From the NCBI RefSeq assembly GCF_021440195.1, contig NZ_JAJTSZ010000005.1, positions 490,466 to 554,465 of the forward strand: 64,000 bases of DNA, in the 5' to 3' direction. The DNA is from Dyadobacter sp. CY356 (GTDB taxonomy: Bacteria; Bacteroidota; Bacteroidia; Cytophagales; Spirosomataceae). Of this stretch, positions 42,750 through 52,179 are shown in pieces. Under the pieces are notes generated by a model. It was not told the origin of the DNA, searched no databases, and worked only from the letters and a program-made list of their open reading frames with translations. The translations under genes were made by a program, and so were the position numbers. Within the stretch, counting starts at the first letter, position 1. Each line of letters starts with the position of its first letter.

Positions 42750-44015
42750 TTGAAAAAGCTTTTTACCAACCTGACATTTTGGGTGCTCACCGCCATTACA
42801 GCCGGTGCATTGCTTGGACATTATGATCCTGAAACGGCCGTAAAAATGGATGTTTTGGGAAAGGGTTTTATTTCAATCGTCAAGATATTTATCAATCCCA
42901 TTATTTTCCTGACCATTACGTTAGGCATAATCGGGATGGGCGATTTGAAAAAAGTTGGAAAAGTTGGTGCAAAAGCACTGCTGTATTTCGAAATTGTGAC
43001 AACTATGGCACTGATTGTTGGCGTTTTGGTTGCTAACATTATTCGTCCGGGTGATGGTGTTGTTACGACAAATCTTCAAAAAGGCGATATTTCTGTTTAT
43101 GCCAATAAGGTTCATGATTTCAGCTGGCTGAAATTTTTTCTTGATAATGTGACTTTGCAGGTATTGCTCGTTTCCTTAATTCTGGGTACTGTTTTAAGTA
43201 AATATTCAGGAAAAGATGTGGTGATCAAATGGCTGAGTTTTGCTTCCAAATATGTTTTTAAGGCACTGCATATTGTCATGATTTTTGCGCCGATCGGTGC
43301 TTTCGGGGGAATGGCTTTTACGATTGGGAAATATGGAATTCATACGCTTTTACCGCTCGCCAAGCTTATGGGGACGGTTTATATGACCATGGCGATATTT
43401 ATTTTTGGCGTTCTTGGGTTGATCTTGCGAACTTACAAAATCAGTATACTGGCTTATCTCAAATATATCCGTGAAGAACTTCTCATTGTTTTGGGAACTT
43501 CATCATCGGAAGCTGCGCTGCCGTCCATCATGGAAAAACTGGAAAGAATGGGTTGTTCAAAACCTGTTGTTGGTCTGGTTATTCCGGCCGGTTATTCCTT
43601 TAATCTGGATGGGACGACGATTTATCTATCTATGGCAACGATCTTTTTAGCGCAGGTTTTCAACGTTCATTTGACAATCGGGCAGATACTTTCGGTGATC
43701 GGAATTTTGATGGTCACTTCAAAAGGAGCTGCGGGTGTTACAGGAAGCGGTTTTGTGGTACTGGCTTCTACACTTACAGCCATCAAAGTTATTCCTCTGG
43801 AAGGTTTGGCACTTTTACTTGGTGTCGACCGATTTATGTCTGAAGCACGCGCGATTACAAATATCATCGGAAACGGCGTTGCAACCATCTGGCTTGCAAA
43901 TAATGAAAAAGAATTTGACCGGGATAAAATGGTTCTGGCCTTTGCGAATGTGAGGGAAACGGAGAATATTATGACCGATAATTTGTCTGATCTGACGAAG
44001 AAAACTGTTAAGTAA
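42750..44015 (+). CDS. Dicarboxylate/amino acid:cation symporter (DAACS family)
   Basis: This 421-residue inner-membrane transporter is related to DctA/GltP and imports C4-dicarboxylates or glutamate/aspartate with Na+ or H+. It has about eight membrane helices; the family signature GTSSSEAALPSIMEKLERMG (serine-rich loop) is intact, followed by GYSFNLDGTTIYLSMATIFLAQ, VTSKGAAGVTGSGFVVLASTL and GVDRFMSEARAITNIIGNGVATI. Start is a TTG at 42750 with an in-frame TAA a few codons upstream. The stop codon abuts the stop of the CHAT gene on the other strand. Confidence 0.92.
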   Translation: MKKLFTNLTFWVLTAITAGALLGHYDPETAVKMDVLGKGFISIVKIFINPIIFLTITLGIIGMGDLKKVGKVGAKALLYFEIVTTMALIVGVLVANIIRPGDGVVTTNLQKGDISVYANKVHDFSWLKFFLDNVTLQVLLVSLILGTVLSKYSGKDVVIKWLSFASKYVFKALHIVMIFAPIGAFGGMAFTIGKYGIHTLLPLAKLMGTVYMTMAIFIFGVLGLILRTYKISILAYLKYIREELLIVLGTSSSEAALPSIMEKLERMGCSKPVVGLVIPAGYSFNLDGTTIYLSMATIFLAQVFNVHLTIGQILSVIGILMVTSKGAAGVTGSGFVVLASTLTAIKVIPLEGLALLLGVDRFMSEARAITNIIGNGVATIWLANNEKEFDRDKMVLAFANVRETENIMTDNLSDLTKKTVK

Positions 44016-46790
44016 TTAATATTTATGGAGACTCAGTTTTCTTTGTATTGATTTCTTTCTCAGGTAAAATACTAATAAAAGTACAAGTCCGGCAATGGAA
44101 GCTATTATAAAGTACATGATCATCTTCGAAAACCCCATATCCACCGGCTCTGCATTGCCAACCAATACCATTCCTGCCCAGGAATAAGGCAACTGATCAC
44201 TTTTTGAAGCTGTTTTCAACCATTCAATTTGAGCTTGCTGCAAGGCTATATCCAGTGGAACTCCTTTTTCCAACTGGTCATAAAACATTTCAGTCAGCTC
44301 ATAAATTGATTTATTTTCAACACTCCAAAGCGTTGTCAGGGTAGATGGAATTCCGATTCCGGCAAATCCTCTGGCCAGACTGAAAACACCTTCTCCCTTT
44401 TGATTTTTCCCTACACCGGTACGGCAGGCAGATAAAACCAGTAATTGTGTTTTTGATAGAGACGACGACGACGAAAGTTCCGAAAGTGTCAGCGTTGAAT
44501 CAGCAAAATATAAGGTTGGCTCAGTTTCAGTACTGTCTGCGCTCGCATGTGTGAGCAGCTGAATGATACGATGCGACGACAATTCTTTTAAAAATGAGCT
44601 ACGCGAAGCTTCTTGTCCTGTAAGACTTTTTGAAAAAAAGAAATGTTTATTAATCGCTTCCAAAGCAATTTCTGAGCCGGGCAAAGATGCCTGATTAAGT
44701 TTTTTAGAAAACTGAACCGGGGCCATTCCAAGAAATGCATTGGTTGTTGTTAATCCCTTCTCAGAACGCTTCATTTTTGCTAAAAAACTCGCAGAATAAG
44801 TATAGCTGAAGGCATATTTATTAACCAGAAAATCAGGTTTTTCGGAAGAAAAACTCAAACTTTCAAAAGGCAGGAAGTTGCCATCGGGCGATATGATTAC
44901 ACGGGTTGAATTGATCTTAAAAGGGGCAATCAACAAGGCAAACAATTTGTTGGATACAGACAAATAATCATAAAACTGCTTGTTTTGTACTTCCCTGCTA
45001 CCTAATAATTTCTGAAATTTTGAATTATAACTTTGATAGTCAGCAAGTTTTATCTTTTTTAAATCTATACCTTTTTTAGTTATGCCGAGGCCGTATACTG
45101 CGCTGTCTCCTACAAAGTAAGAAATCAACGTTTGCCCGTCAGCCACAACCTTTTCGCGTACTTCCCGCAGACTGGGCACATGATTATCATATTTATAGGA
45201 ATAGTATTGCGGATTTGCCTTTTCAAGCTGACGAATGAAAACCTGCTGTTCTTCCTGTGCGTTATAAAGTTCATCACGGAAACGCAGATATTGTTTTGAT
45301 CCCGGTTTACTCTCACTTAACTGATCCTGTAAATCTGTAATTTTTTGCCGGACCATTCTTTCCTGATCCGCATCTTTTTTACTTAATCGTTGATTTGCCC
45401 CAAGTTCATTTAACTGGTCATTCAGCATTACAGCACGGCTTTTTTCAAAAAAGTAAAGGGCAGTTTCCGGGTCTTTTAGCAGGTAACAGGTTTCAATGGA
45501 ATGCTCATACATCGCTTTTGTCCGATTTCGCCAGAATAGCTTTGATACATACCCAGTATGCTCCCAGCGCATAAAATCGATCATTGTATCTGCAAGCATA
45601 TAGTTTTTTAATGCATTTTTCAGCTTGACGGGATCTGACTTTGAAATTTGTCCATATGTGAGCCAGGTATCTGCCTGATCTTGAATAAGAGAAAGAAGAT
45701 AATCTTTTTGTGCGGTAATTTTTATAGACTGGGCTTTTGCCACAGAAGTAATTTCAGGCAATCTTTCTGCTGGTAACAACTCTCTTATGCCTTGCTGATA
45801 ATATTGAAGTGATTTCAAATAATCCTTCTTCGCAGAATATGCAAGGCCCATTCTGTCCAGCAAAACTCCTTTACTATAAGCGCTTTTATTAACGTCCAGT
45901 GCTTTTTGATAATATTTCAACGCTTGGTCATGATCCTTATTTTGGTAATAATAAAACCCGATAGCGTTGATGAAATCGGAAAGATTTTTGTGTTCGCATT
46001 TTTCTGCTATTTCGTATGCTAACAAATATTCAGCAAGCTCTTCCTTTTTTTCATGCAATGCCCTGTTAATATCACCAAGTAACCGATGCTGGTTTGCAAG
46101 AGAATAACAGGCTTCCGGAAGATTTTGCATGATTCTGATTGCCTTTAAAACTTCTGTTTTTGCTTCCCGGTTTCGTTCCAGTTCGGCTAATGCCTGTGCT
46201 TTTTGCTGTAAAATTTCGGCAAGTGTTTCAAAATCTTTAATTTCAGTTGCAATTTCTTCCCCCAGATCAGCATAGGAAAGTGCTTTTTGGAAATCTCCTT
46301 TAACGTAATAAGCATATACAAGATAGAGATACGCACTTGCCGTGTACGTTTTGGACTCGTTATCATTTTTACCAATTCTTACCGCTTCACTCAAATATTT
46401 GATCGCATTTTCTGTCGACTGAGATGCGCTGGAATAAACGCCGATACGATAATTAGCCTTTACTAAGTCACTTTTTTTCAAATGCTTACTTGAATTTCCG
46501 TAAATGTAAATTATCTTTTTTGTGACCTTTATAGCGTTGTTGAAGTCCCCGGCAAAACGGTAGGCCATCCCGAGTTGTAAGAGTGCATTGATATAAGTGG
46601 AATCTGCAACGGCATAACATTTCTTCCATTGAGCAAGCCAGCTTTCAAGTTTGATCTTCTGTATACTATCAGGATCAGTTGCCATTATTTTAGAGAGGTC
46701 CTCAAAAAAAATTTGGGAAGAGCGACATTGTGCTCTTCCCTCTATACTGACAGAAAAAATGACCAGAAAAAAAATGAGTTGTCTGAACAT
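44016..46790 (-). CDS. TPR-CHAT caspase-like protease, membrane anchored
   Basis: This 924-residue protein starts from the ATG at 46790; the 16 residues upstream lack signal character. An N-terminal signal sequence (about 1-20, MFRQLIFFLVIFSVSIEGRA) is followed by TPR helices (about 60-440; e.g. ALKYYQKALDV, SLQYYQQGIREL). The CHAT domain (about 545-880) has the catalytic dyad H748 in QLLTHASADS and C789 in VLSACRTG. A C-terminal membrane helix (about 890-910, MIMYFIIASIAGLVLLLVFYL) and a short basic tail follow. CHAT proteases are caspase/separase relatives. It is the last gene of an operon with a sigma factor, a membrane TPR protein and a subtilase; the system is uncharacterised as far as I know. 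Confidence 0.9.
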   Translation of the reverse strand: MFRQLIFFLVIFSVSIEGRAQCRSSQIFFEDLSKIMATDPDSIQKIKLESWLAQWKKCYAVADSTYINALLQLGMAYRFAGDFNNAIKVTKKIIYIYGNSSKHLKKSDLVKANYRIGVYSSASQSTENAIKYLSEAVRIGKNDNESKTYTASAYLYLVYAYYVKGDFQKALSYADLGEEIATEIKDFETLAEILQQKAQALAELERNREAKTEVLKAIRIMQNLPEACYSLANQHRLLGDINRALHEKKEELAEYLLAYEIAEKCEHKNLSDFINAIGFYYYQNKDHDQALKYYQKALDVNKSAYSKGVLLDRMGLAYSAKKDYLKSLQYYQQGIRELLPAERLPEITSVAKAQSIKITAQKDYLLSLIQDQADTWLTYGQISKSDPVKLKNALKNYMLADTMIDFMRWEHTGYVSKLFWRNRTKAMYEHSIETCYLLKDPETALYFFEKSRAVMLNDQLNELGANQRLSKKDADQERMVRQKITDLQDQLSESKPGSKQYLRFRDELYNAQEEQQVFIRQLEKANPQYYSYKYDNHVPSLREVREKVVADGQTLISYFVGDSAVYGLGITKKGIDLKKIKLADYQSYNSKFQKLLGSREVQNKQFYDYLSVSNKLFALLIAPFKINSTRVIISPDGNFLPFESLSFSSEKPDFLVNKYAFSYTYSASFLAKMKRSEKGLTTTNAFLGMAPVQFSKKLNQASLPGSEIALEAINKHFFFSKSLTGQEASRSSFLKELSSHRIIQLLTHASADSTETEPTLYFADSTLTLSELSSSSSLSKTQLLVLSACRTGVGKNQKGEGVFSLARGFAGIGIPSTLTTLWSVENKSIYELTEMFYDQLEKGVPLDIALQQAQIEWLKTASKSDQLPYSWAGMVLVGNAEPVDMGFSKMIMYFIIASIAGLVLLLVFYLRKKSIQRKLSLHKY

Positions 46791-46821
46791 TACTATTGAA
46801 AAAATATTGGATCGTTCAGGA

Positions 46822-48609
46822 TCAAAATAAAGGCCCATTGTCCATTTTTAGAACTGCACCATTTTTTATTCGTCCGGATAATTCCAGTGTACTTTCTGTG
46901 ATTGCATCTATTACGCTTTGTCTGGTTGCGACATTAAAAGGTTCAGTAGGATTTGCCGTCAAATATTCAGCCAGCTTTCCAGAAAAATAACTTGCCGCAA
47001 AAGACGTTCCGTGTAATGGTTTTCCATCCGATGGTGAAGGATAAGCGCTTACTACGGCTGCGTTAACAAATTCGGTGGAATAATTTCCATTGAAATGATA
47101 ACCCGAGAACCAGTCATAAAGATCTAAATCCAGATTAAGATCCTTTCTGACATGTTCATTCAGATTGACTTTGGCATATGACAAGTCCCTGTTATGAAGA
47201 TCTTTCCTTTCAAACTTAATAAAAGGACTCACATCTGTAACCGTGATGACATTGTTAAACATTTTGCTAAAACAGGCTGGAAAAACATTGACCGCATCCA
47301 CACCGGTGGCACTTGGCATTGTTTGAAAATCATCAAATATCAGTTCTTCGCCTTCATTTCCGGCAGCTGCTACCACCCAGATTTTATTTTTTTCAAGCTG
47401 CTCAAATTTCTTCCTAAGCAATTCATAACCACCCGGATTTAAGCGTCCTTCAAAACTTGCATTAATAACCTGAATATTCATTCCTGCTTTTTTACAAGCC
47501 AACACATAGTTTAGTGAACAAAGCAAATCATATATTGTACCCCAACCGGCGCAATTGAAAGCTTTAACCGGCAATACTGGCACTTTTCCCTGTTGATTGA
47601 TGACTGCAGAAATAATAGAACCGTGGCGACCTTCACTTCTGGTGGGATTTAAGGAAGTAACACGATTGTCATCATAAGGATTATTCAGAATTTCAATTTT
47701 AGTTCTTGAAGCCAGATTTGCATAATCAAGATTCGTCTTGTATTCGGCATCAAATACATTGTCCGAATCCTTGCAAGCCCTCAGATAAGAAGTTACCGCA
47801 CAATATCCCCAGGAATTTCCACGAAGGCGATCATTTTGCGACTCGATTTTTTTGATCTCAGCCACATCGAAAGTCCGCTCGTTTGTTTCAGAATTCAAAT
47901 AAGTGCCGATAAGATTACCTCTCTCTTCTCCCAGTTTATACCAGAGCCCGGTATCGATTACACTGACAACAACTGACTTAACATCAATATATTTGAAAGC
48001 AGGTTTTCCCAAAACAGCTGGAAAATCACTCGGCAGCGCAATAAAATCACTATCGGTAAAATCGCGTATGGAGCCAGGATCTCCGTTTGGCTTTCCGCAA
48101 ATAATCAGGTTTTCAACTTGTTGCTGAAAAATAATTCCAGTGTTCTCACTTACTTCAAAAACACCAAAATTATAATCATCAAGCCACTCTATCAGTACCG
48201 TGTAAGATTCTTCACCAAATTCATCTTTAGGATTTGCACATTCACTTACCCGGATTACCCGAACTGGTAATTGTAGCGTATCTTTTAAACCAAAAGGCGT
48301 GAATGATAGAACAACCCAATTATTTTCCCTTAATAGACCTCTTCCTTCATAACCGGAAGCTGAAACCACAAGAATTTTTTGTCTTGGAGTAGCATAAACG
48401 AAGAAATCTTTAAAATCCGGCGCTTTGGCAACCGGAAGATGTAGTCCCCATTGCTTTGCATTTCGTTCCAAATCAGCATTTACATCTGAACGCTTAGATG
48501 GGCTTCTACCGAAATCTAGCACCAGAGAACCAGGATTTTCTTTTTCATAGTCACATTCCAGAAGATTCCGGTCAGCGTCCACAATTCTAAATGAAGGTAC
48601 AAATTTCAT
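46822..48609 (-). CDS. Subtilisin-like (S8) serine protease, apparently cytoplasmic
   Basis: The 595-residue protein has no signal peptide. Residues 1-205 form an N-terminal region of unknown type (possibly a beta-rich sensor). The subtilase core follows with Asp219 (VSVIDTG), His329 (SEGRHGS), the oxyanion Asn418 (AAAGNEGEE) and Ser536 (LHGTSFAAS): a complete triad. The D-H spacing is 110 residues, longer than in secreted subtilisins, implying an insert (about 225-315). No C-terminal T9SS domain is present. It lies 24 bp after the TPR protein gene and 31 bp before the CHAT gene; a protease pair in one sigma operon is notable. Confidence 0.92.
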   Translation of the reverse strand: MKFVPSFRIVDADRNLLECDYEKENPGSLVLDFGRSPSKRSDVNADLERNAKQWGLHLPVAKAPDFKDFFVYATPRQKILVVSASGYEGRGLLRENNWVVLSFTPFGLKDTLQLPVRVIRVSECANPKDEFGEESYTVLIEWLDDYNFGVFEVSENTGIIFQQQVENLIICGKPNGDPGSIRDFTDSDFIALPSDFPAVLGKPAFKYIDVKSVVVSVIDTGLWYKLGEERGNLIGTYLNSETNERTFDVAEIKKIESQNDRLRGNSWGYCAVTSYLRACKDSDNVFDAEYKTNLDYANLASRTKIEILNNPYDDNRVTSLNPTRSEGRHGSIISAVINQQGKVPVLPVKAFNCAGWGTIYDLLCSLNYVLACKKAGMNIQVINASFEGRLNPGGYELLRKKFEQLEKNKIWVVAAAGNEGEELIFDDFQTMPSATGVDAVNVFPACFSKMFNNVITVTDVSPFIKFERKDLHNRDLSYAKVNLNEHVRKDLNLDLDLYDWFSGYHFNGNYSTEFVNAAVVSAYPSPSDGKPLHGTSFAASYFSGKLAEYLTANPTEPFNVATRQSVIDAITESTLELSGRIKNGAVLKMDNGPLF

Positions 48610-48633
48610 ATTGCAGATGTAGTTAATATATAT

Positions 48634-49353
48634 TTATTTCACCCACTTCTCAGCCTCCTCTTTCCCCTCTAAATTACTATGAATCACTTCATTCAACAAA
48701 TCATCGGCCACTTTCTTATCAACCGGTAACCCCCGCTGTAAATGTGCAATAGCTTCATAAAACTTCCCCGGATTAGAGAATAGATTTTTTTGCTCTCCAA
48801 GCTTATGAAAGTAGGTAATTGCCTTGTCATAATTTTTTAGTTTCAGGGAAACAATTCCGGCAATTTTCTGAACTTCTGCATTGTTCGGGTCATGTTTAAG
48901 TATGTCCTCGATAATCTCCTCAGATTGGTTTAGTTCGCCTTTGTTATATGCATCCACAGCCAGCTGCAAACTATCCGCCTTCCCATCCATATGCACACTT
49001 AATGTTGAAAAGTTCTCTTTGACATATACTTCTGCCAACTGTTCCTTTTCCGGAATTCCGGGATTCAGAAAATACCAGCCCAAACCAATAGCAATCAGAA
49101 TCACTGCTGCGGCGGCATAATAGGTGAGTTGGCGGGTTATCGACTTTCCGGAATTTTTCGGGAGTTTCTGCCATTCCGCATGTCTTCCGGCCAGAATCTT
49201 TTCCCAATTATCTTCTTTTGCATTTTGTTTTACCAAAAGATAAAAAGCAACTGAATCGGCCAATTCGGGATTTGTCCTTAAATCCTCCTCAAATCGCATT
49301 CGCTCTGCATCAGAAAGCTGCCTTTCAAAATAATCCTCAATACGTTGTTCCAT
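48634..49353 (-). CDS. Single-pass membrane protein with TPR repeats (anti-sigma-like position)
   Basis: The 239-residue protein has an N-terminal cytoplasmic part (EDYFERQLSDAERMRFEEDLRTNPELADSVAFYLLVKQN) like the N-terminus of Bacteroidota anti-sigma or sigma-associated membrane proteins, a membrane segment at 78-96, and TPR-like repeats (about 125-215; DAYNKGELNQSEEIIEDILKHDPNNAEVQKIAGIVSLKLKNYDKAITYF). No zinc motif is present. Location directly behind the sigma factor (20-bp gap) suggests it holds or senses for the sigma factor. The TPR part could bind the CHAT protein's TPRs (inference). Confidence 0.8.
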   Translation of the reverse strand: MEQRIEDYFERQLSDAERMRFEEDLRTNPELADSVAFYLLVKQNAKEDNWEKILAGRHAEWQKLPKNSGKSITRQLTYYAAAAVILIAIGLGWYFLNPGIPEKEQLAEVYVKENFSTLSVHMDGKADSLQLAVDAYNKGELNQSEEIIEDILKHDPNNAEVQKIAGIVSLKLKNYDKAITYFHKLGEQKNLFSNPGKFYEAIAHLQRGLPVDKKVADDLLNEVIHSNLEGKEEAEKWVK

Positions 49354-49373
49354 GGCATTATTATTTTCTCCCT

Positions 49374-49973
49374 CTATCCTTTTTTAACTCCTTTAAGATA
49401 CATTTCCCTCAATTTCTCCATGCAGCGCAATCGACTGGTTTTTACCACAGCGGCAGATTGATAATTCATTTCAACTGCTATTTCCTGATCCATAAATCCT
49501 TCACTCCATGCCTTCAGCATTTGCCGGCATTTTTCACCGAGTTCCCGCAAACGTTCATGCAGGATTTCCAGATCGTATTGATCTATAAGCTGTTGTACGA
49601 TACTTCGGCTGTCATCAGGAAGAATATTGATGTAGTCATCAATTGTATTTCCCTTATGCACCTGCTGACGATTAGTCGCATTCTTGCGGATAAGGTCAAC
49701 ACATTTGTTATTAAAAATTTGATAGAGATAAGTTTTCAGCCCTGAACGGCCTTCAAAGCGATTATTTTGAATGTTTTCAATAGTCGTGAGAATGGTATCC
49801 GAATAAACCATCGAACATTCATCAGTGGAAAGTTTGTGTTTCCAGACTCCTTCCCGAATGAGATAGGAATATTTTTCGTAGAGGCGATTTTCAAAAGCAC
49901 GCGACGACGTGTCTTTTGATAAAATGCCCTCAATCAGGACATTATCTGAAAGCGTTTTTTGGAAAAATGGCAT
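49374..49973 (-). CDS. ECF-like sigma factor heading the subtilase/CHAT operon
   Basis: The 199-residue factor has region 2 (YEKYSYLIREGVWKHKLSTDECSMVYSDTILTTIENI, FEGRSGLKTYLYQIFNNKCVDLIRKNA) and region 4 (LGEKCRQMLKAWSEGFMDQEIAVEMNYQSAAVVKTSRLRCMEKLRE, helix-turn-helix). It is divergent from SigW-type ECFs, with TxDECxxV in place of DxxQE. It is the first gene of a four-gene operon and probably drives its own operon, since near-consensus TATATTTC lies in front on the minus strand. It diverges from the M3 peptidase gene. Confidence 0.88.
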   Translation of the reverse strand: MPFFQKTLSDNVLIEGILSKDTSSRAFENRLYEKYSYLIREGVWKHKLSTDECSMVYSDTILTTIENIQNNRFEGRSGLKTYLYQIFNNKCVDLIRKNATNRQQVHKGNTIDDYINILPDDSRSIVQQLIDQYDLEILHERLRELGEKCRQMLKAWSEGFMDQEIAVEMNYQSAAVVKTSRLRCMEKLREMYLKGVKKG

Positions 49974-49994
49974 GGTATGTGCGAATACGTAGTC

Positions 49995-50002
49995 GAAATA
50001 TA
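49995..50002 (-). promoter_or_regulatory. Possible -7 box of the sigma/subtilase/CHAT operon
   Basis: Minus-strand TATATTTC differs from TAnnTTTG only in the last base and lies 21 bp before the sigma ATG. No clear -33 TTG is present, so a sigma-specific promoter is possible. Confidence 0.4.
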
Positions 50003-50060
50003 CATAAAAACAGCTGTTTACCGGAAATTTTTCAGCAGATGTTTCCGTCTATTTTCCCAG

Positions 50061-50092
50061 TTGCAGTTTATGTGATTTACACATTACCTTTG
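50061..50092 (+). promoter_or_regulatory. Promoter of the M3 peptidase gene
   Basis: TACCTTTG (50085-50092) is the -7 box and TTG (50061-50063) the -33 box, with a 21-bp spacer. The ATG follows 27 bp downstream. Confidence 0.7.
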
Positions 50093-50119
50093 ACCGACAA
50101 AAAAATCGCACGAGGTATC

Positions 50120-51850
50120 ATGATAAATCAGGAAACTACGACGTTGGCCCGCTCAAAAAGGGTTTTTATAGGAGAAGAATTTGAACTTAAAAAATGGGAT
50201 GATCTTCAGCCATTTTATGATAATTTAAAAAACAGGGAAATTAACTCGGCTTCGGATCTGCGCCAGTGGTTTTTGGATAGAAGTGAGCTTGAATCTTATT
50301 TATCTGAAAATTTTGCATGGCGATATATCCGCCAGACCTGCGATACAGCCAATTCAGGTCTGATCAATGCATTACAGTTTTTCATCACCGAAATACAGCC
50401 AAAGCTGGCCGAGTACGGTAATGAACTGGATAAAAAGGCCGTTGAAAGTCCATATCTGAATGACTTGACCGACCAGGGATTTTCCGTTACGATTCGCGGG
50501 ATGAAAAAAGCCATAGCCCTTTTCCGCGAAGAAAATATTCCGTTACAAACTGAAATGCAGACTGAAGAGCGCCGTTACGGAGCCATTGCCGGTGCTATGA
50601 CCGTGACGCTGGATGGCGAAGAAATGACTCTGCAAAAAGCTTCTGACCGTTTGCAATCATCTGATCGTTCGGTCAGAGAAGAAGCCTGGCGGACAATTGC
50701 AGAACGGCGTTTTCAGGATCACGAGGTGCTTGATGAGCTGCTGAATAAGCTAGTAACACTTCGTGACCAGGTTGGGAAAAACGCAGGTTTTGACAACTAC
50801 CGCGATTATATGTTTGCCGCCATGGGGCGTTTTGATTACACCCCTCAGGATTGTTTTAACTTCCATGATTCGGTAAAAGAAGCCGTTGTGCCGCTTTTAA
50901 ACGATATGGCGACGAGCCGTAAAGAAGCTCTGCATGTTGATCAATTACGTCCCTGGGATACCAAAGTTGATCCGAAAGGATTACCACCACTAAAACCTTT
51001 TGAAAGCGGCGAAGAGTTGTTAGACAAAACAATCCGTTGTTTCAGCCGCCTGGATCCGTTCCTTGGAAACTGTCTTCAGATCATGAAAAACATGAAACAT
51101 CTGGATCTGGAATCACGGAAAGGAAAGGCACCGGGCGGTTATAACTATCCGCTGGAAGAAATCGGCGTGCCATTTATTTTCATGAACGCAACTTCCAATC
51201 TTCGTGATATGGTTACGCTTTTACACGAAGGCGGTCACGCAGTACATTCGCTGGTAACACGTGATCTGGCATTAAATTCATTTAAACACACGCCATCAGA
51301 AGTTGCAGAACTTGCTTCCATGTCGATGGAATTAATCACAATGGATTTTTGGGATGAGTTTTTTGATAACGATGCAGATTTAAAACGTGCTAAAATCCAG
51401 CATCTGGAATCGATCATTGAAACGCTTCCATGGGTTGCAACGGTTGATAAATTCCAGCACTGGATGTATGAAAACCCGCAGCATACTGCCGAAGAACGGA
51501 CAAATGCCTGGATTGAAATCTACAATCAGTTTACGGATAAGGTGATGGATTGGGCCGGACTGGAAAATCTTCAAAAATATCTGTGGCAGCGACAGCTTCA
51601 TATTTATGAAGTTCCTTTTTATTATATCGAATACGGAATTGCTCAGTTAGGCGCAATCGGGGTTTGGAAAAACTACCGTGAAAATCCTGAAAAAGGATTG
51701 AAAGGTTATCTGAATGCGTTAAAAATGGGTTACACAGCGCCAATTACCGAGATTTATCAGGCTGCGAACATTCCTTTTGATTTTTCCAAAAATTACATCA
51801 CAGAATTGATGCAATTCGTCCAAAGTGAGTTAGAACGATTAAAAATTTGA
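50120..51850 (+). CDS. M3-family oligoendopeptidase (PepF-like)
   Basis: The 576-residue cytoplasmic zinc peptidase hydrolyses short peptides. The zinc motif is HEGGH in TLLHEGGHAVHSLV, followed by ELASMSMELITMDFW (the third ligand Glu). KAPGGYNYPLEEIGVPFIFMNA is the M3 substrate-site segment. The upstream frame is open for 68 more codons, but the ATG at 50120 gives the family-typical N-terminus and lies behind a good promoter. It diverges from the sigma operon with 146 bp between, so the two could share control (weak inference). Confidence 0.93.
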   Translation: MINQETTTLARSKRVFIGEEFELKKWDDLQPFYDNLKNREINSASDLRQWFLDRSELESYLSENFAWRYIRQTCDTANSGLINALQFFITEIQPKLAEYGNELDKKAVESPYLNDLTDQGFSVTIRGMKKAIALFREENIPLQTEMQTEERRYGAIAGAMTVTLDGEEMTLQKASDRLQSSDRSVREEAWRTIAERRFQDHEVLDELLNKLVTLRDQVGKNAGFDNYRDYMFAAMGRFDYTPQDCFNFHDSVKEAVVPLLNDMATSRKEALHVDQLRPWDTKVDPKGLPPLKPFESGEELLDKTIRCFSRLDPFLGNCLQIMKNMKHLDLESRKGKAPGGYNYPLEEIGVPFIFMNATSNLRDMVTLLHEGGHAVHSLVTRDLALNSFKHTPSEVAELASMSMELITMDFWDEFFDNDADLKRAKIQHLESIIETLPWVATVDKFQHWMYENPQHTAEERTNAWIEIYNQFTDKVMDWAGLENLQKYLWQRQLHIYEVPFYYIEYGIAQLGAIGVWKNYRENPEKGLKGYLNALKMGYTAPITEIYQAANIPFDFSKNYITELMQFVQSELERLKI

Positions 51851-51869
51851 TAATTCGTTTGCTAACCAT

Positions 51870-51900
51870 TTGGTGGTTATGCAAAAGGCGGTTATTTTTG
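51870..51900 (+). promoter_or_regulatory. Promoter of the small lipoprotein gene
   Basis: TATTTTTG (51893-51900) is the -7 box with TTTGG at 51869-51873 as the -33 element, 19 bp apart. The ATG is 27 bp downstream. Confidence 0.7.
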
Positions 51901-51927
51901 TGCGTATTACTATGAACCAGTAGAGAG

Positions 51928-52179
51928 ATGAAATTTAGTAAAATAGCCGCGTTTGTGGCATGTATCGCATTGTTGTCTTCTTGTGATTATCAAAAATATA
52001 ACCACAAAGAGCAAAAAGATCTTAATGCCAAGAATGACTACGTTTATGGTGTAAGCCCGGATTCTTTACCACGTCAGATGGCTAATAAATATACTGCCGA
52101 TCCAACAATTGAGCCTCGCGTAAATGCAATTCGTGCAAAATTGTACGGTGGTTCTGGTAGTGCATATATTAAGGAATAG
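51928..52179 (+). CDS. Small lipoprotein of unknown function
   Basis: The 83-residue protein has a lipoprotein signal (MKFSKIAAFVACIALLSSC; Cys19). The mature part is short and polar (DYQKYNHKEQKDLNAKNDYVYGVSPDSLPRQMANKYTADPTIEPRVNAIRAKLYGG). I recognise no family. It resembles small Bacteroidota lipoproteins sometimes linked to gliding or surface functions, but I cannot support a function. It is monocistronic with its own promoter and terminator. Confidence 0.8.
   Translation: MKFSKIAAFVACIALLSSCDYQKYNHKEQKDLNAKNDYVYGVSPDSLPRQMANKYTADPTIEPRVNAIRAKLYGGSGSAYIKE

Noticed and set aside
49916..50119. 68-codon upstream extension of the M3 peptidase
   Set aside because: It overlaps the divergent sigma factor gene and contains the promoter (TTG/TACCTTTG) of the peptidase.
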